Shown here in pieces: positions 6,361-15,124 of a stretch of 64,000 nt of DNA (within the stretch, counting starts at the first letter, position 1; each line of letters opens with the position of its first letter). Origin of the DNA: an uncultured Lachnospiraceae bacterium (GTDB lineage: Bacteria; Bacillota; Clostridia; Lachnospirales; Lachnospiraceae); NCBI GenBank assembly GCA_902779355.1, contig CACZBF010000004.1:124001-188000 (forward strand), written 5' to 3'. The notes below the pieces were generated by a model that saw only the letters and a program-made list of their open reading frames with translations, was not told where the DNA came from and made no database searches. The position numbers and the translations under genes are program-made.

Positions 6361-9171
6361 ATGGCAGGAACAAATCCGAATTATCCGCTTCGTCCCGATT
6401 ATGTGGATGTGAGTGAGCCGATCAAGGAGAATATCGCGCGGCTTGGCAAGCTGATCACGGACCGTATTCCGATCAAACTCGGTATGGCCAGGGTGACGAA
6501 AGATGACCCCGAGTATTGGGCCGTCAGGATCCTTTGCTACGATGACGATTCCATCGCAAAATTTGTTATCGATAATTTCAAGGCGATCCGTCAGCCGAAG
6601 ACCTTTGCGGAGCTGAAGCAGAGCTCCGGCATGGGAGATGCCGAACTGATGGAGATTTTGGAAAAGATCTCCTATTCCGGGCTTGTGGAATGGAACTACG
6701 AGAATCTGGACGGAAAGAATCCGAATCATGAAAAGCGCTGGGTGCTTCCGATGTTCGTTCCGGGTTCCGGCGAGTTTTCCAATATGAACCTCAAGCTGAT
6801 CGACGAGCATCCGGAACTGGGGATGTTCTTTGAACATATGACCCGTCTTCCGCTGGAGAAGGTAACGAAGATGGTGCCTCCGGGAGGTGCCGGGATCGGG
6901 ATGCACGTCATTCCGGTGGAAAAAGAAGTGGACATGAACAATGACTCCATCGATCTGGAGCACATTTCCCACTGGATGGATAAATATGAAGGCAAGTATG
7001 CCGCTTCTCCCTGCTCCTGCCGCCGCTCCCGCATGACCTACGATGAGGGCTGTGCGGACGATTTCCATGACTGGTGTATCGCGATGGGCGATATGGCGGA
7101 CTATGTCGTGGAGACGCAGAAGGGCGGACGCTACATCACAAAGGAAGAAGCATACGAGATCTTCAAAAAGGGCGAGGAAAACGGCTTCGTTCATCAGATC
7201 ACAAACATCGACGGCGAGGAAAAGATCTTTGCCATCTGCAACTGTAATGTGAATGTCTGCTATGCGCTTCGTACTTCGCAGTTGTTCAATACGCCGAACA
7301 TGTCTCGGTCTGCGTATGTGGCGCATGTGGAAAAGGAAAAATGCGTGGCTTGTGGAAGATGCGTCGAGGTCTGCCCGGCAGGCGCCGTGACACTCGGTCA
7401 GAAGCTTTGCAAAAAGGACGGTTCCGAGGTTTCCTATCCGAAGCAGGTGCTCCCGAGCGAGAAAAAGTGGAGCGAAGCAGACTGGAACTGGGATTACCGG
7501 GATACGAACCGGATCGAGTCACATGAGAGCGGAACGGCTCCGTGCAAGACGGCTTGCCCCGCACACATTGCGATCCAGGGCTATTTGAAGCTTGCGGCAC
7601 AGGGCAAATATACGGAAGCTCTTGCGCTCATCAAGAAGAATAATCCGCTGCCGGCAGTCTGCGGACACATCTGCAACCGTCGCTGCGAGGATGCCTGCAC
7701 GAGAGGCACGATCGACGAGGCGATCGCGATCGACGAGGTGAAGAAATTCATCGCAATGAAGGATCTGGATGCGGCAACCCGTTATATTCCGAAAAAGGTG
7801 ATCCCGAGAGTAAACGGTGGTTTTGACGAGAAGATTGCCATCATCGGTGCGGGTCCGGCGGGACTTTCCTGTGCGTATTATCTGGCTGAAAAAGGCTATC
7901 GTCCGACGATCATCGAGAAAAACGAAAAGCCCGGCGGTATGCTTGTTTATGGCATTCCGACCTACAAGCTGGAAAAAGAAGTCATCGCTGCGGAGATTGA
8001 CATCATGAAGGAGATGGGTGTCGAGATCAAATGTGGCGTGACGGTTGGTAAGGATATCACCATAGATGCCCTCAGAAAAGAAGGCTACAAGGCGTTCTAT
8101 ATCGCGATCGGCTGCCAGGGCGGTCGTGCAGTTGGCGTTCCGGGTGAGGATGCGATGGGGATTTATTCTGCGGTAGACTTCCTGCGTGAAGTGAATGCGA
8201 ACGAATCTTTCCCGGTCAAGGGAGATGTCGTGGTCGTTGGCGGCGGAAACGTGGCGATCGACTGCTCGAGAGATGCAGTACGCGTAGGTGCGCCGAAGGT
8301 ATATCAGTATTCTCTGGAGGATGGCGATGAGCGTCCGGCTTCGAAAGAGGAGATCGAAGAAGCGGAAGAGGATGGCGTGATCTTTGGCGGCGGCTGGGGG
8401 CCGAAGGAGATCTTGAAGGACGAAAGCGGCGCGGTCAAAGGAATTGTGTTCAAGAAATGTACGAGCGTCAAAGATGCGGACGGTCGTTTCAATCCGCAGT
8501 ATGACGAGAATGAGACCGTGACGATCGAATGCAAGCACATCGTGCTGGCAGTAGGCCAGTCCATTGTGTGGGGCGACCTGCTCGCAGGTTCCAAGGTGGA
8601 GCTTGGCAGAGGAAACGGTGCTGTTGCGGATCCGAAGACCTATCAGACGGCTGAGCCGGATATCTTTGTCGGCGGGGACGTCTACACCGGACCGAAATTC
8701 GTGATCGATGCGATCGCAGCCGGAAAAGAAGCGGCGACCTCGATCCACCGGTTTGTACAGCCACACAGCTCACTGACGATCGGCCGCAACCAGAATCACT
8801 ATGTCGAACTGAACAAGGACGATATCGAAGATCAGACGAAGCGCGAATGCTACGACAATTCGCCGCGTCAGATCCCGGGGCGGAAAGCATCCGTTGAGAA
8901 GTTGTCCTTCCGTGACGGAAAAGCGGTTTTCTCAGAGGAGCAGGTGAGAACGGAGACGGCACGCTGCCTTTCCTGCGGCGCGTCCATCGTGGACGAAAAC
9001 AGATGCGTCGGCTGCGGACTCTGCACGACAAGGTGCGAGTTTGATGCAATCCACCTGCATCGTGACAATCCGGAGTGCTCCACTATGCGAAAGAGCGAGG
9101 ACAAGTTGAAATACATTCTACCCTACGGTCTGAAGCAGGGGATCAAGGTGAAGTTCAAGGGGAAGAAGTAA
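6361..9171 (+). CDS. Composite iron-sulfur FAD/NAD(P)H oxidoreductase (GltD/NfnB-like core)
   Basis: This 936-residue protein appears to join several electron-transfer modules. Residues 1-330 hold a winged-helix-like stretch and two cysteine groups (PCSCRRSR, CNCNVNVC). A ferredoxin motif follows at C328-x2-C331-x2-C334-x3-C338. Next is a GltD-type cysteine-rich helical region (CKTACP to CEDAC), an FAD-binding GAGPAG at 496-501 and an NAD(P)-binding GGGNVA at 627-632. The C-terminus carries C869/C872 and a second ferredoxin motif C882-x2-C885-x2-C888-x3-C892. It should pass electrons between NAD(P)H and a partner such as ferredoxin, but the partner is not identifiable. The hypA-like gene follows after 78 bases. 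GGAGGG precedes the ATG. Confidence 0.85.
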   Translation: MAGTNPNYPLRPDYVDVSEPIKENIARLGKLITDRIPIKLGMARVTKDDPEYWAVRILCYDDDSIAKFVIDNFKAIRQPKTFAELKQSSGMGDAELMEILEKISYSGLVEWNYENLDGKNPNHEKRWVLPMFVPGSGEFSNMNLKLIDEHPELGMFFEHMTRLPLEKVTKMVPPGGAGIGMHVIPVEKEVDMNNDSIDLEHISHWMDKYEGKYAASPCSCRRSRMTYDEGCADDFHDWCIAMGDMADYVVETQKGGRYITKEEAYEIFKKGEENGFVHQITNIDGEEKIFAICNCNVNVCYALRTSQLFNTPNMSRSAYVAHVEKEKCVACGRCVEVCPAGAVTLGQKLCKKDGSEVSYPKQVLPSEKKWSEADWNWDYRDTNRIESHESGTAPCKTACPAHIAIQGYLKLAAQGKYTEALALIKKNNPLPAVCGHICNRRCEDACTRGTIDEAIAIDEVKKFIAMKDLDAATRYIPKKVIPRVNGGFDEKIAIIGAGPAGLSCAYYLAEKGYRPTIIEKNEKPGGMLVYGIPTYKLEKEVIAAEIDIMKEMGVEIKCGVTVGKDITIDALRKEGYKAFYIAIGCQGGRAVGVPGEDAMGIYSAVDFLREVNANESFPVKGDVVVVGGGNVAIDCSRDAVRVGAPKVYQYSLEDGDERPASKEEIEEAEEDGVIFGGGWGPKEILKDESGAVKGIVFKKCTSVKDADGRFNPQYDENETVTIECKHIVLAVGQSIVWGDLLAGSKVELGRGNGAVADPKTYQTAEPDIFVGGDVYTGPKFVIDAIAAGKEAATSIHRFVQPHSSLTIGRNQNHYVELNKDDIEDQTKRECYDNSPRQIPGRKASVEKLSFRDGKAVFSEEQVRTETARCLSCGASIVDENRCVGCGLCTTRCEFDAIHLHRDNPECSTMRKSEDKLKYILPYGLKQGIKVKFKGKK

Positions 9172-9249
9172 ACAGAACGGGTTGTTTTGTCGCCCAATCA
9201 TCGGCAGAATATTTAAACTGCATTTAAGTTTCCGAACGGAGCCTGAATT

Positions 9250-9594
9250 ATGCACGAACTTGGCGTGGTCTTCCACATCATCGATATGCTGGAGGAAGTC
9301 AAAAAAGAAAACGATATCGAAAAGATCAATTCCGTGACCCTGGAGTTGGGCGAGGTTTCCGCCGTGATCCCGGCGTATCTCACCGATTGCTGGAAATGGG
9401 CGCGGGAAAAGCATGAGTTTTTAAAAGGCGCGGAGCTTCTCATCGAGAAGCTCCCGGCCGTTACTTTCTGCGAAGACTGCAAGCAGGAATACGAGACCGT
9501 CAAATACGGAAAGACCTGCCCCTACTGCGGCAGCGGCCGCACTTTCCTCGTAACCGGAAACGAATTTAACATCAAAGAAGTGGAAGCATATTAA
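9250..9594 (+). CDS. hypA: Nickel metallochaperone HypA
   Basis: This 114-residue protein starts with MHE, where His2 is the nickel ligand in HypA proteins. It has the zinc-binding pairs C74-x2-C77 and C90-x2-C93. HypA hands nickel to [NiFe]-hydrogenase, and in some bacteria to urease, together with the GTPase HypB. No hydrogenase or urease structural gene and no hypCDEF lies nearby. A hypB gene is 35 kb away at 45025. The neighbour upstream is the large Fe-S/FAD oxidoreductase. GGAG lies about nine bases before the ATG. Confidence 0.92.
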   Translation: MHELGVVFHIIDMLEEVKKENDIEKINSVTLELGEVSAVIPAYLTDCWKWAREKHEFLKGAELLIEKLPAVTFCEDCKQEYETVKYGKTCPYCGSGRTFLVTGNEFNIKEVEAY

Positions 9595-9624
9595 AAGGAC
9601 CATCGTTTTCGATGATCCTTTTTT
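9593..9624. terminator. Bidirectional terminator between hypA and tRNA-Val
   Basis: AAAAGGACCATC and GATGATCCTTTT form a stem with one C-A mismatch around GTTTTC. The T-run follows on the plus strand for hypA, and the A-run at 9593-9596 gives a T-run on the minus strand for the tRNA. It overlaps the hypA stop codon. Confidence 0.8.
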
Positions 9625-9626
9625 AG

Positions 9627-9699
9627 TGGGCGCAAGGGGGCTCGAACCCCTGACCTCCCGCGTGTGAGGCGGACGCTCTCCCGGCTGAGCTATACTCCC
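9627..9699 (-). tRNA. tRNA-Val (anticodon CAC)
   Basis: A 73-base cloverleaf reads on the minus strand. The D stem is GCTC/GAGC, the anticodon stem TCCGC/GCGGG carries the loop CTCACAC, and the T stem AGGGG/CCCCT carries TTCGAGC. Anticodon CAC decodes GUG. The acceptor GGGAGTA pairs with TGCGCCC except for an A4-G69 mismatch and a U6-G67 wobble. The discriminator is A and CCA is not encoded. A near-consensus promoter lies directly upstream. Confidence 0.9.
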
Positions 9700-9719
9700 G
9701 AAATTCTGTCAACTCTGAT

Positions 9720-9748
9720 ATCATACCCGGTTTTGGCGGTTTTGTAAA
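9720..9748 (-). promoter_or_regulatory. Promoter of tRNA-Val
   Basis: On the minus strand, TTTACA (9743-9748) is separated by exactly 17 bases from TATGAT (9720-9725). The predicted start near 9713 is 14 bases before the mature tRNA 5' end. Confidence 0.85.
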
Positions 9749-9794
9749 GGGTAACAAAAACTTTTTCATTTGGGCTGTTGCGAAGGGGAAGATA

Positions 9795-9803
9795 TGGTAT
9801 AAT
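9795..9803 (+). promoter_or_regulatory. Extended -10 promoter of the PfkB-like gene
   Basis: TGGTATAAT carries a perfect TATAAT at 9798-9803 plus the TG extension. No good -35 is visible. The transcript may continue into glyA and serS. Confidence 0.6.
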
Positions 9804-9860
9804 GGTTCGCAAAGGGTAAAAAAACGGCAAGGCAGACGCCGCCACGGGAAAGGAGAACCT

Positions 9861-10796
9861 ATGAGCAATATCGTAATAGCTGGTATTACGCAGATTGAGA
9901 CGATCGTAAAGGTAAAGGAAATCCCGGTTTCCTATGCCCCGTTTACACCTGCACCGGATACGATCTTTACCGCGCCGGGCGGAGACGCCTACAATATGTC
10001 GCTTGCAATGAGCTGGCTCGGGGATCGCGTGGAGTTCATGACAGTCGTCGGAAAAGATCAGAACCTTGGGATCTTTAATCCGCCGGGTCGTGAAGTGACG
10101 CTTTCCACCAATTATGTGTTGCCGATCATGCGGGAGACTCCCATGGAGATCATTCTTTTTGACCCTATGCGTAAGCAGCAGGTCTTTGAGGATCTGAAGG
10201 ACATCCGTGATGCAGTCTTCAATGCGGAGCTCGCAAGGCCGCGCGTCGAGGAAGCGGATCTCGTCGTTCTCTCCAACGCGAACTTCTGCCGTCCGTTCAT
10301 CAAACTGGCAAAGGATAACGGCAAAAAGCTTGCGGTGAAGATCCACCATTTTGATTATGAGAAAGAGATCTATAACGAGGATTTCCTGCAGAATGCGGAT
10401 ATCCTGTACTTTAGCGACAATACGCTTGAGGGAGATCCCTTTGACTTTGTATCGGAAATGGCAGAGAAGTATCATCCGGAGATCATCCAGCTTGGACAGG
10501 GCGAAAAGGGACAGATCATGTACAGCCGCACGCTGGATACGAAGGTGCATTACAACCCCGTCGCTGCACCGAAGGTGGACAATACCGCCGGCGCCGGCAA
10601 CGCCTCATTCGCATGCTTCTTGCATTACTATATGAAAAACGGAGATGCCGTGGAAGCGATCAAGAAGTCATTGATGTTTGCGGCAAATAAGATCGGATAC
10701 GTCGGTACGAGCAAAGGCTTCATGTCAGAAGAGCAGCTGGAGCAGTGGGAGCGCCTGATCTTTGACCCGACGAACACGGCACAATGGAAGACCTGA
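9861..10796 (+). CDS. PfkB/ribokinase-family protein with altered catalytic motif
   Basis: This 311-residue protein has the overall PfkB sugar or nucleoside kinase layout: the APGGDAYNMSLAMSWLG substrate-binding segment near residues 38-54, the MTVVGKD strand near 61 and a C-terminal ATP and anion-hole segment. In active family members that last motif is DTxGAGD, with the final Asp as catalytic base. Here it reads D240-NTAGAG-N247, so Asn replaces the base. The protein may be a non-catalytic sugar-binding relative or a kinase with unusual chemistry. AAGGAG precedes the ATG. The gene is 35 bases upstream of glyA. Confidence 0.8.
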   Translation: MSNIVIAGITQIETIVKVKEIPVSYAPFTPAPDTIFTAPGGDAYNMSLAMSWLGDRVEFMTVVGKDQNLGIFNPPGREVTLSTNYVLPIMRETPMEIILFDPMRKQQVFEDLKDIRDAVFNAELARPRVEEADLVVLSNANFCRPFIKLAKDNGKKLAVKIHHFDYEKEIYNEDFLQNADILYFSDNTLEGDPFDFVSEMAEKYHPEIIQLGQGEKGQIMYSRTLDTKVHYNPVAAPKVDNTAGAGNASFACFLHYYMKNGDAVEAIKKSLMFAANKIGYVGTSKGFMSEEQLEQWERLIFDPTNTAQWKT

Positions 10797-10831
10797 AAGA
10801 CCTGATATATTAAAGAAGGAGAGAGATATTC

Positions 10832-12076
10832 ATGTACACGTTAGAAGACATCAAAAACAGTGATCCGGAGATCGCAGAGGCAATCCGGAGTGAGTTTGAG
10901 CGCCAGAACAGCCATATCGAGCTGATCGCCTCGGAAAACTGGGTCAGCCCCGCGGTGATGTCCGCGATGGGGTCGATTTTGACCAACAAATATGCGGAAG
11001 GATATCCGGGGAAGCGCTACTACGGCGGTTGCGAGTGCGTAGACGTTGTGGAGGATCTTGCAAGAGAGCGCGCGAAAAAGCTGTTCGGCTGTGAATATGT
11101 CAACGTACAGCCGCATTCCGGCGCACAGGCTAACATGGCAGTGCAGTTTGCGGTATTGAAGCCGGGCGATACGGTCATGGGGATGAACCTGGATCATGGC
11201 GGACATCTGACACACGGCAGCCCGGTGAACTTCTCCGGGAGCTACTTCCATATCGTGCCGTACGGCGTCAATGCAAACGGCGTGATCGATTATGATGAGG
11301 TGGAGCGGATCGCAAAAGAATGCCGCCCGAAGATGATCATTGCCGGTGCTTCCGCTTATGCGCGGACGTTGGATTTCAAGCGGTTCCGTGAGATCGCGGA
11401 CAGCGTGGATGCGGTATTGATGGTTGATATCGCGCACATTGCGGGCCTTGTGGCGACAGGCCTTCATCCGTCGCCGATCCCGTATGCACAGATCGTGACG
11501 ACGACGACGCATAAGACGTTGCGCGGACCCCGCGGCGGGATGATCATGTCCACGGCGGAGGCGAATGAAAAATACAACTTCAACAAAGCGGTATTCCCGG
11601 GGACGCAGGGCGGCCCGCTGATGCATGTGATCGCAGCGAAGGCAGTCTGCTTCGAGGAGGCTTTGAAACCGGCGTTTAAGGAATACCAGACACAGATCGT
11701 TAAGAATGCGCAGGCGCTTTGCAAAGGCCTTCTTTCCCGCGACATCAAGATCGTTTCCGGCGGGACTGACAATCACCTGATGCTCGTGGACCTCACCAAT
11801 TATGATCTGACCGGAAAGGCGGTCGAGAAGCTCCTCGATTCTGCGCACCTGACCGCGAATAAGAATACGATCCCGAATGATCCGCAGAAACCGTTTGTGA
11901 CGAGCGGGATCCGCCTCGGGACACCTGCGGCGACCTCCAGAGGTCTGAAGGAAGATGACTTCGATCAGGTAGCGGAAGCGATCGCGACCGTGATCAAAGA
12001 GGGCGAGGCCGGCGTAGCAAAAGCGCGTGAGATCGTGCGGGGACTGACAGACAAATACCCGCTGCGGTTTGAATAA
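10832..12076 (+). CDS. glyA: Serine hydroxymethyltransferase
   Basis: This 414-residue PLP enzyme interconverts serine and tetrahydrofolate with glycine and 5,10-methylene-tetrahydrofolate, supplying one-carbon units. Family marks are the N-terminal [14 protein letters not shown], the [10 protein letters not shown] segment, [11 protein letters not shown], and [14 protein letters not shown] with the PLP lysine at K228. The length matches bacterial GlyA. AAGGAGAG lies in front of the ATG. serS starts 18 bases after its stop, so the two genes that consume serine are probably co-transcribed. Confidence 0.98.
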   Translation: MYTLEDIKNSDPEIAEAIRSEFERQNSHIELIASENWVSPAVMSAMGSILTNKYAEGYPGKRYYGGCECVDVVEDLARERAKKLFGCEYVNVQPHSGAQANMAVQFAVLKPGDTVMGMNLDHGGHLTHGSPVNFSGSYFHIVPYGVNANGVIDYDEVERIAKECRPKMIIAGASAYARTLDFKRFREIADSVDAVLMVDIAHIAGLVATGLHPSPIPYAQIVTTTTHKTLRGPRGGMIMSTAEANEKYNFNKAVFPGTQGGPLMHVIAAKAVCFEEALKPAFKEYQTQIVKNAQALCKGLLSRDIKIVSGGTDNHLMLVDLTNYDLTGKAVEKLLDSAHLTANKNTIPNDPQKPFVTSGIRLGTPAATSRGLKEDDFDQVAEAIATVIKEGEAGVAKAREIVRGLTDKYPLRFE

Positions 12077-12094
12077 CCTGATAAAGGAGCAGTT

Positions 12095-13384
12095 ATGATC
12101 GATATTAAGTTTTTGAGAGAAAACCCCGACGTTGTGCGGGAAAACATCAAAAAGAAATTCCAGGAGCATAAGCTTGCGCTGGTCGACGAGGTCATCGAGT
12201 TTGACAAGAAGGCACGCGCGGCAAAGCAGGAAGCGGATGATTTGAGAGCGAACCGCAACAAGCTTTCCAAGCAGATCGGCCAGCTCATGGGCCAGGGTAA
12301 AAAAGATGAGGCGGAAAAGGTCAAAGCAGAAGTCAATGCCCAGGCAGAGCGCCTTGCGGAATTGGAAGAGCAGGAAAAGACCTGCAACGAAGAAGTCACA
12401 AAGCGCATGATGACGATCCCGAACATCATTGATCCGTCTGTCCCGATCGGCCCGGACGACAGCGCCAATGTCGAGATCGAGCGTTACGGAGAGCCGGTGA
12501 CACCGGATTTTGAGATCCCGTATCACACGGATATCATGGCGCGCTTTGATGGGATCGACTTTGAGTCCGCCGGAAAAGTGGCCGGGAACGGCTTCTATTA
12601 CCTGATGGGCGATATCGCAAGGCTCCATTCCGCAGTCATCGCTTATGCGCGCGATTTTATGATCGACCGAGGCTTTACCTACTGCGTGCCGCCGTTCATG
12701 ATCCGCTCCAACGTCGTGACGGGTGTCATGAGTTTTGAAGAGATGGATGCGATGATGTACAAGATTGAGGGAGAGGACCTCTACCTGATCGGTACTTCCG
12801 AGCATTCTATGATCGGAAAGTTCATCGATACGTTGAATGATGAAGAAAAACTGCCGTACACCCTGACTTCCTATTCCCCCTGCTTCCGCAAGGAAAAGGG
12901 TGCGCACGGGATCGAGGAGCGCGGCGTTTATCGGATTCATCAGTTCGAAAAGCAGGAGATGATCGTGGTCTGCAAGCCGGAAGAGTCTCCGATGTGGTAT
13001 GACAAACTTTGGCAGAATACCGTAGACCTGTTCCGCAGCCTGGATATTCCGGTGCGGACGCTGGAGTGCTGCTCCGGTGATCTTGCGGATCTGAAGGTGA
13101 AGTCGTGTGACGTAGAGGCATGGTCACCGCGCCAGCAGAAATACTTTGAAGTGGGAAGCTGCTCGAACCTCGGCGATGCGCAGGCGAGACGTTTAAAGAT
13201 CCGCGTGAAGAGCGCGGACGGCAACAAATACTTTGCACATACGCTGAACAATACAGTGGTGGCACCGCCGCGGATGCTGATCGCCTTTTTGGAGAATAAT
13301 CTTCATGCAGACGGGAGTGTAGATATCCCGGAGAAGCTCCGTCCCTACATGGGCGGCATGGAAAAGCTCGTGCCGAAGCACTGA
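12095..13384 (+). CDS. serS: Seryl-tRNA synthetase
   Basis: This 429-residue class II synthetase charges tRNA-Ser. The first 110 residues form the long antiparallel coiled-coil arm (LVDEVIEFDKKARAAKQEAD and AEKVKAEVNAQAERLAELEE). The class II motifs follow: SPCFRKEKGAHG for motif 2 and the C-terminal NNTVVAPPRMLIAFLENN for motif 3, with the serine-binding TSEHSM near residue 233. AAAGGAG is placed well before the ATG. The stop lies only 6 bases from the end of the convergent phosphatase-like gene. Confidence 0.98.
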   Translation: MIDIKFLRENPDVVRENIKKKFQEHKLALVDEVIEFDKKARAAKQEADDLRANRNKLSKQIGQLMGQGKKDEAEKVKAEVNAQAERLAELEEQEKTCNEEVTKRMMTIPNIIDPSVPIGPDDSANVEIERYGEPVTPDFEIPYHTDIMARFDGIDFESAGKVAGNGFYYLMGDIARLHSAVIAYARDFMIDRGFTYCVPPFMIRSNVVTGVMSFEEMDAMMYKIEGEDLYLIGTSEHSMIGKFIDTLNDEEKLPYTLTSYSPCFRKEKGAHGIEERGVYRIHQFEKQEMIVVCKPEESPMWYDKLWQNTVDLFRSLDIPVRTLECCSGDLADLKVKSCDVEAWSPRQQKYFEVGSCSNLGDAQARRLKIRVKSADGNKYFAHTLNNTVVAPPRMLIAFLENNLHADGSVDIPEKLRPYMGGMEKLVPKH

Positions 13385-13390
13385 GAAGGA

Positions 13391-13996
13391 TCAGACTTTG
13401 ATCGTATTTTTGCCGACCGGCTCAATGCCGGTATCGGTCAGGCTGACGGTAAAGAATTCGCCGTTCTTGAGCTGATATTTGAGCGGGTTTTCTTTGTGAG
13501 GAAGCCGCTCGGACAGAATGGTCATGATGATCTCCTTATGAAGGACGATCCCGATCCGGAACGTGGTCTTGGGATCCGAGGTCACGCGGAGCCGCTCTGC
13601 CAGATCATCAAAGGTCGTTAGATACCGTTCTTTCGCCTCGTTCTCCGGCTCGCCGTCCGGGAACGGGAGTTTGCCGATGCTGCGCACCCAGCTTTGATAG
13701 GGAGCATCGTCTTTGAGGTCGATATAGGATTTCCCTTCATAGCGGCCATAGCTGCGGGGCATGAAGCCCGGCATGACAGTCGGTGGGAAGCCGGGATACA
13801 GGATCTTCGCCGTCTGGAGACACCGCTGCATCGGAGAAGAGCAGACTGCGGAAAGCTGGGGATAAAACCCCTCAGCATAGCGGTCGTGCAGTTCCTGAAT
13901 GCCTTCGTCGGAGAGCGATTCATCCGTGATGCCGATATAACGCTGATCGGAGATGCCTTGTGTTTTGCCGCTGTGCAACAGTACGATCTGAACCAT
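13391..13996 (-). CDS. Histidine-phosphatase-superfamily protein lacking the RHG motif
   Basis: This protein of 201 residues has the phosphoglycerate-mutase fold pattern: an N-terminal strand, the SSPMQRCLQTAKIL segment and a late GIVLHKEIIM strand that keeps the second histidine. The N-terminal catalytic motif, normally LVRHGET, reads L-L-H8-S9-G10-K-T, so the phosphorylated histidine is replaced by serine. It is therefore unlikely to work by the usual phosphohistidine mechanism. I chose the ATG at 13996, because AAAGGA sits eight bases upstream of it and the strand starts at once. An in-frame ATG at 14020 would add eight residues. Confidence 0.75.
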   Translation of the reverse strand: MVQIVLLHSGKTQGISDQRYIGITDESLSDEGIQELHDRYAEGFYPQLSAVCSSPMQRCLQTAKILYPGFPPTVMPGFMPRSYGRYEGKSYIDLKDDAPYQSWVRSIGKLPFPDGEPENEAKERYLTTFDDLAERLRVTSDPKTTFRIGIVLHKEIIMTILSERLPHKENPLKYQLKNGEFFTVSLTDTGIEPVGKNTIKV

Positions 13997-14050
13997 AGGA
14001 AACATCCTTTCTATGTTCATTATTATAAAGGATTAGGAGAGAAAAACAAT

Positions 14051-15112
14051 ATGAAAGCGTTCCTGATCTTGGAAGACGGAACCGTGTTCGCCGGAAGGGG
14101 TATCGGCGCTGACCGGGACGTGATCAGTGAGATTGTCTTCAACACATCTATGACGGGCTACATCGAAGTATTGTCGGATCCGAGTTATGCGGGTCAGGCA
14201 GTTGTGATGACCTATCCTTTGATCGGCAATTACGGCGTGACGCCGGATCTGGAGTCGGCAAGACCCTGGGTGGACGGATTTCTGGTACGGGAGCTCTGCA
14301 AGACCCCGAGTAACTTCCGCAGCAGCGGGAATCTACAGGATTTTCTGGAAAAAAACGGGATCCCCGGGATCGAAGGGATCGATACGCGTGCCTTGGTCAA
14401 GATCCTGCGTGAAAAAGGAACGCAGAACGGCATGATCACACGGAATGAAAATTATAATCTTGATATAATTATTCCAAAACTCAAAGAATATACAACAGGA
14501 AACGTGGTCGAAAAAGTGACGCGAAAAGAGAAGACTACGCTTCCCGGAAAAGGAAAACGCGTTGCGCTGTTTGACTTCGGTGCCAAGGGAAACATTGCGA
14601 AGTCTTTGCAGGCGCGGGGATGTGCCGTGACGATCTATCCTGCCGATACCACAGCGGAAGAGATCCTTTCCGATGCGCCGGACGGCATTTTGCTCAGCAA
14701 CGGTCCGGGTGACCCAAAAGAATGCACGGGTGTGATCCGGGAACTGAAAAAATTGTATGATTCCGATGTCCCGATCTTTGCGATCTGTCTCGGGCATCAG
14801 CTCATGGCGCTTGCAACAGGCGCAGATACCTACAAAATGAAATACGGCCATCGCGGCGGCAATCATCCGGTCAGGGATCTTTCTACCGGACGGGTGACTA
14901 TTTCGTCGCAGAATCACGGCTATGTCGTGGATACGGAAAGATTGGACCCTTCGGTTGCGGTTCCGGCATTTGAAAATGTCAATGACGGTACCAACGAGGG
15001 GCTTTCTTATATCGGGAAAAAGATCTTCACGGTGCAGTTCCATCCTGAAGCCTGCCCCGGACCGCAGGACAGCGGATATCTTTTTGACCGGTTCTTTGAA
15101 ATGATGGACTAG
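14051..15112 (+). CDS. carA: Carbamoyl-phosphate synthase small subunit
   Basis: This 353-residue glutaminase subunit releases ammonia from glutamine and channels it to CarB for carbamoyl phosphate, which feeds arginine and pyrimidine synthesis. The N-terminal domain has FNTSMTGYIEVLSDPSYAGQ and the C-terminal class I amidotransferase domain has LSNGPGDP, the nucleophile C246 in FAICLGHQ, and HPEACPGP with the catalytic His and Glu. The frame is open for a further 357 bases upstream, but that overlaps the divergent phosphatase gene. The ATG at 14051 has AGGAGA about ten bases before it and fits family length. Confidence 0.97.
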   Translation: MKAFLILEDGTVFAGRGIGADRDVISEIVFNTSMTGYIEVLSDPSYAGQAVVMTYPLIGNYGVTPDLESARPWVDGFLVRELCKTPSNFRSSGNLQDFLEKNGIPGIEGIDTRALVKILREKGTQNGMITRNENYNLDIIIPKLKEYTTGNVVEKVTRKEKTTLPGKGKRVALFDFGAKGNIAKSLQARGCAVTIYPADTTAEEILSDAPDGILLSNGPGDPKECTGVIRELKKLYDSDVPIFAICLGHQLMALATGADTYKMKYGHRGGNHPVRDLSTGRVTISSQNHGYVVDTERLDPSVAVPAFENVNDGTNEGLSYIGKKIFTVQFHPEACPGPQDSGYLFDRFFEMMD

Positions 15113-15124
15113 GAGGACAAGGGT

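Noticed and set aside
10841-12940. 699-codon open frame antisense to glyA and serS
   Set aside because: It spans two well-supported genes and their gap and has shadow-like composition.
13694-14050. Upstream in-frame extension of carA
   Set aside because: It overlaps the opposite-strand phosphatase-like gene and does not resemble CarA. The ATG at 14051 has a binding site.
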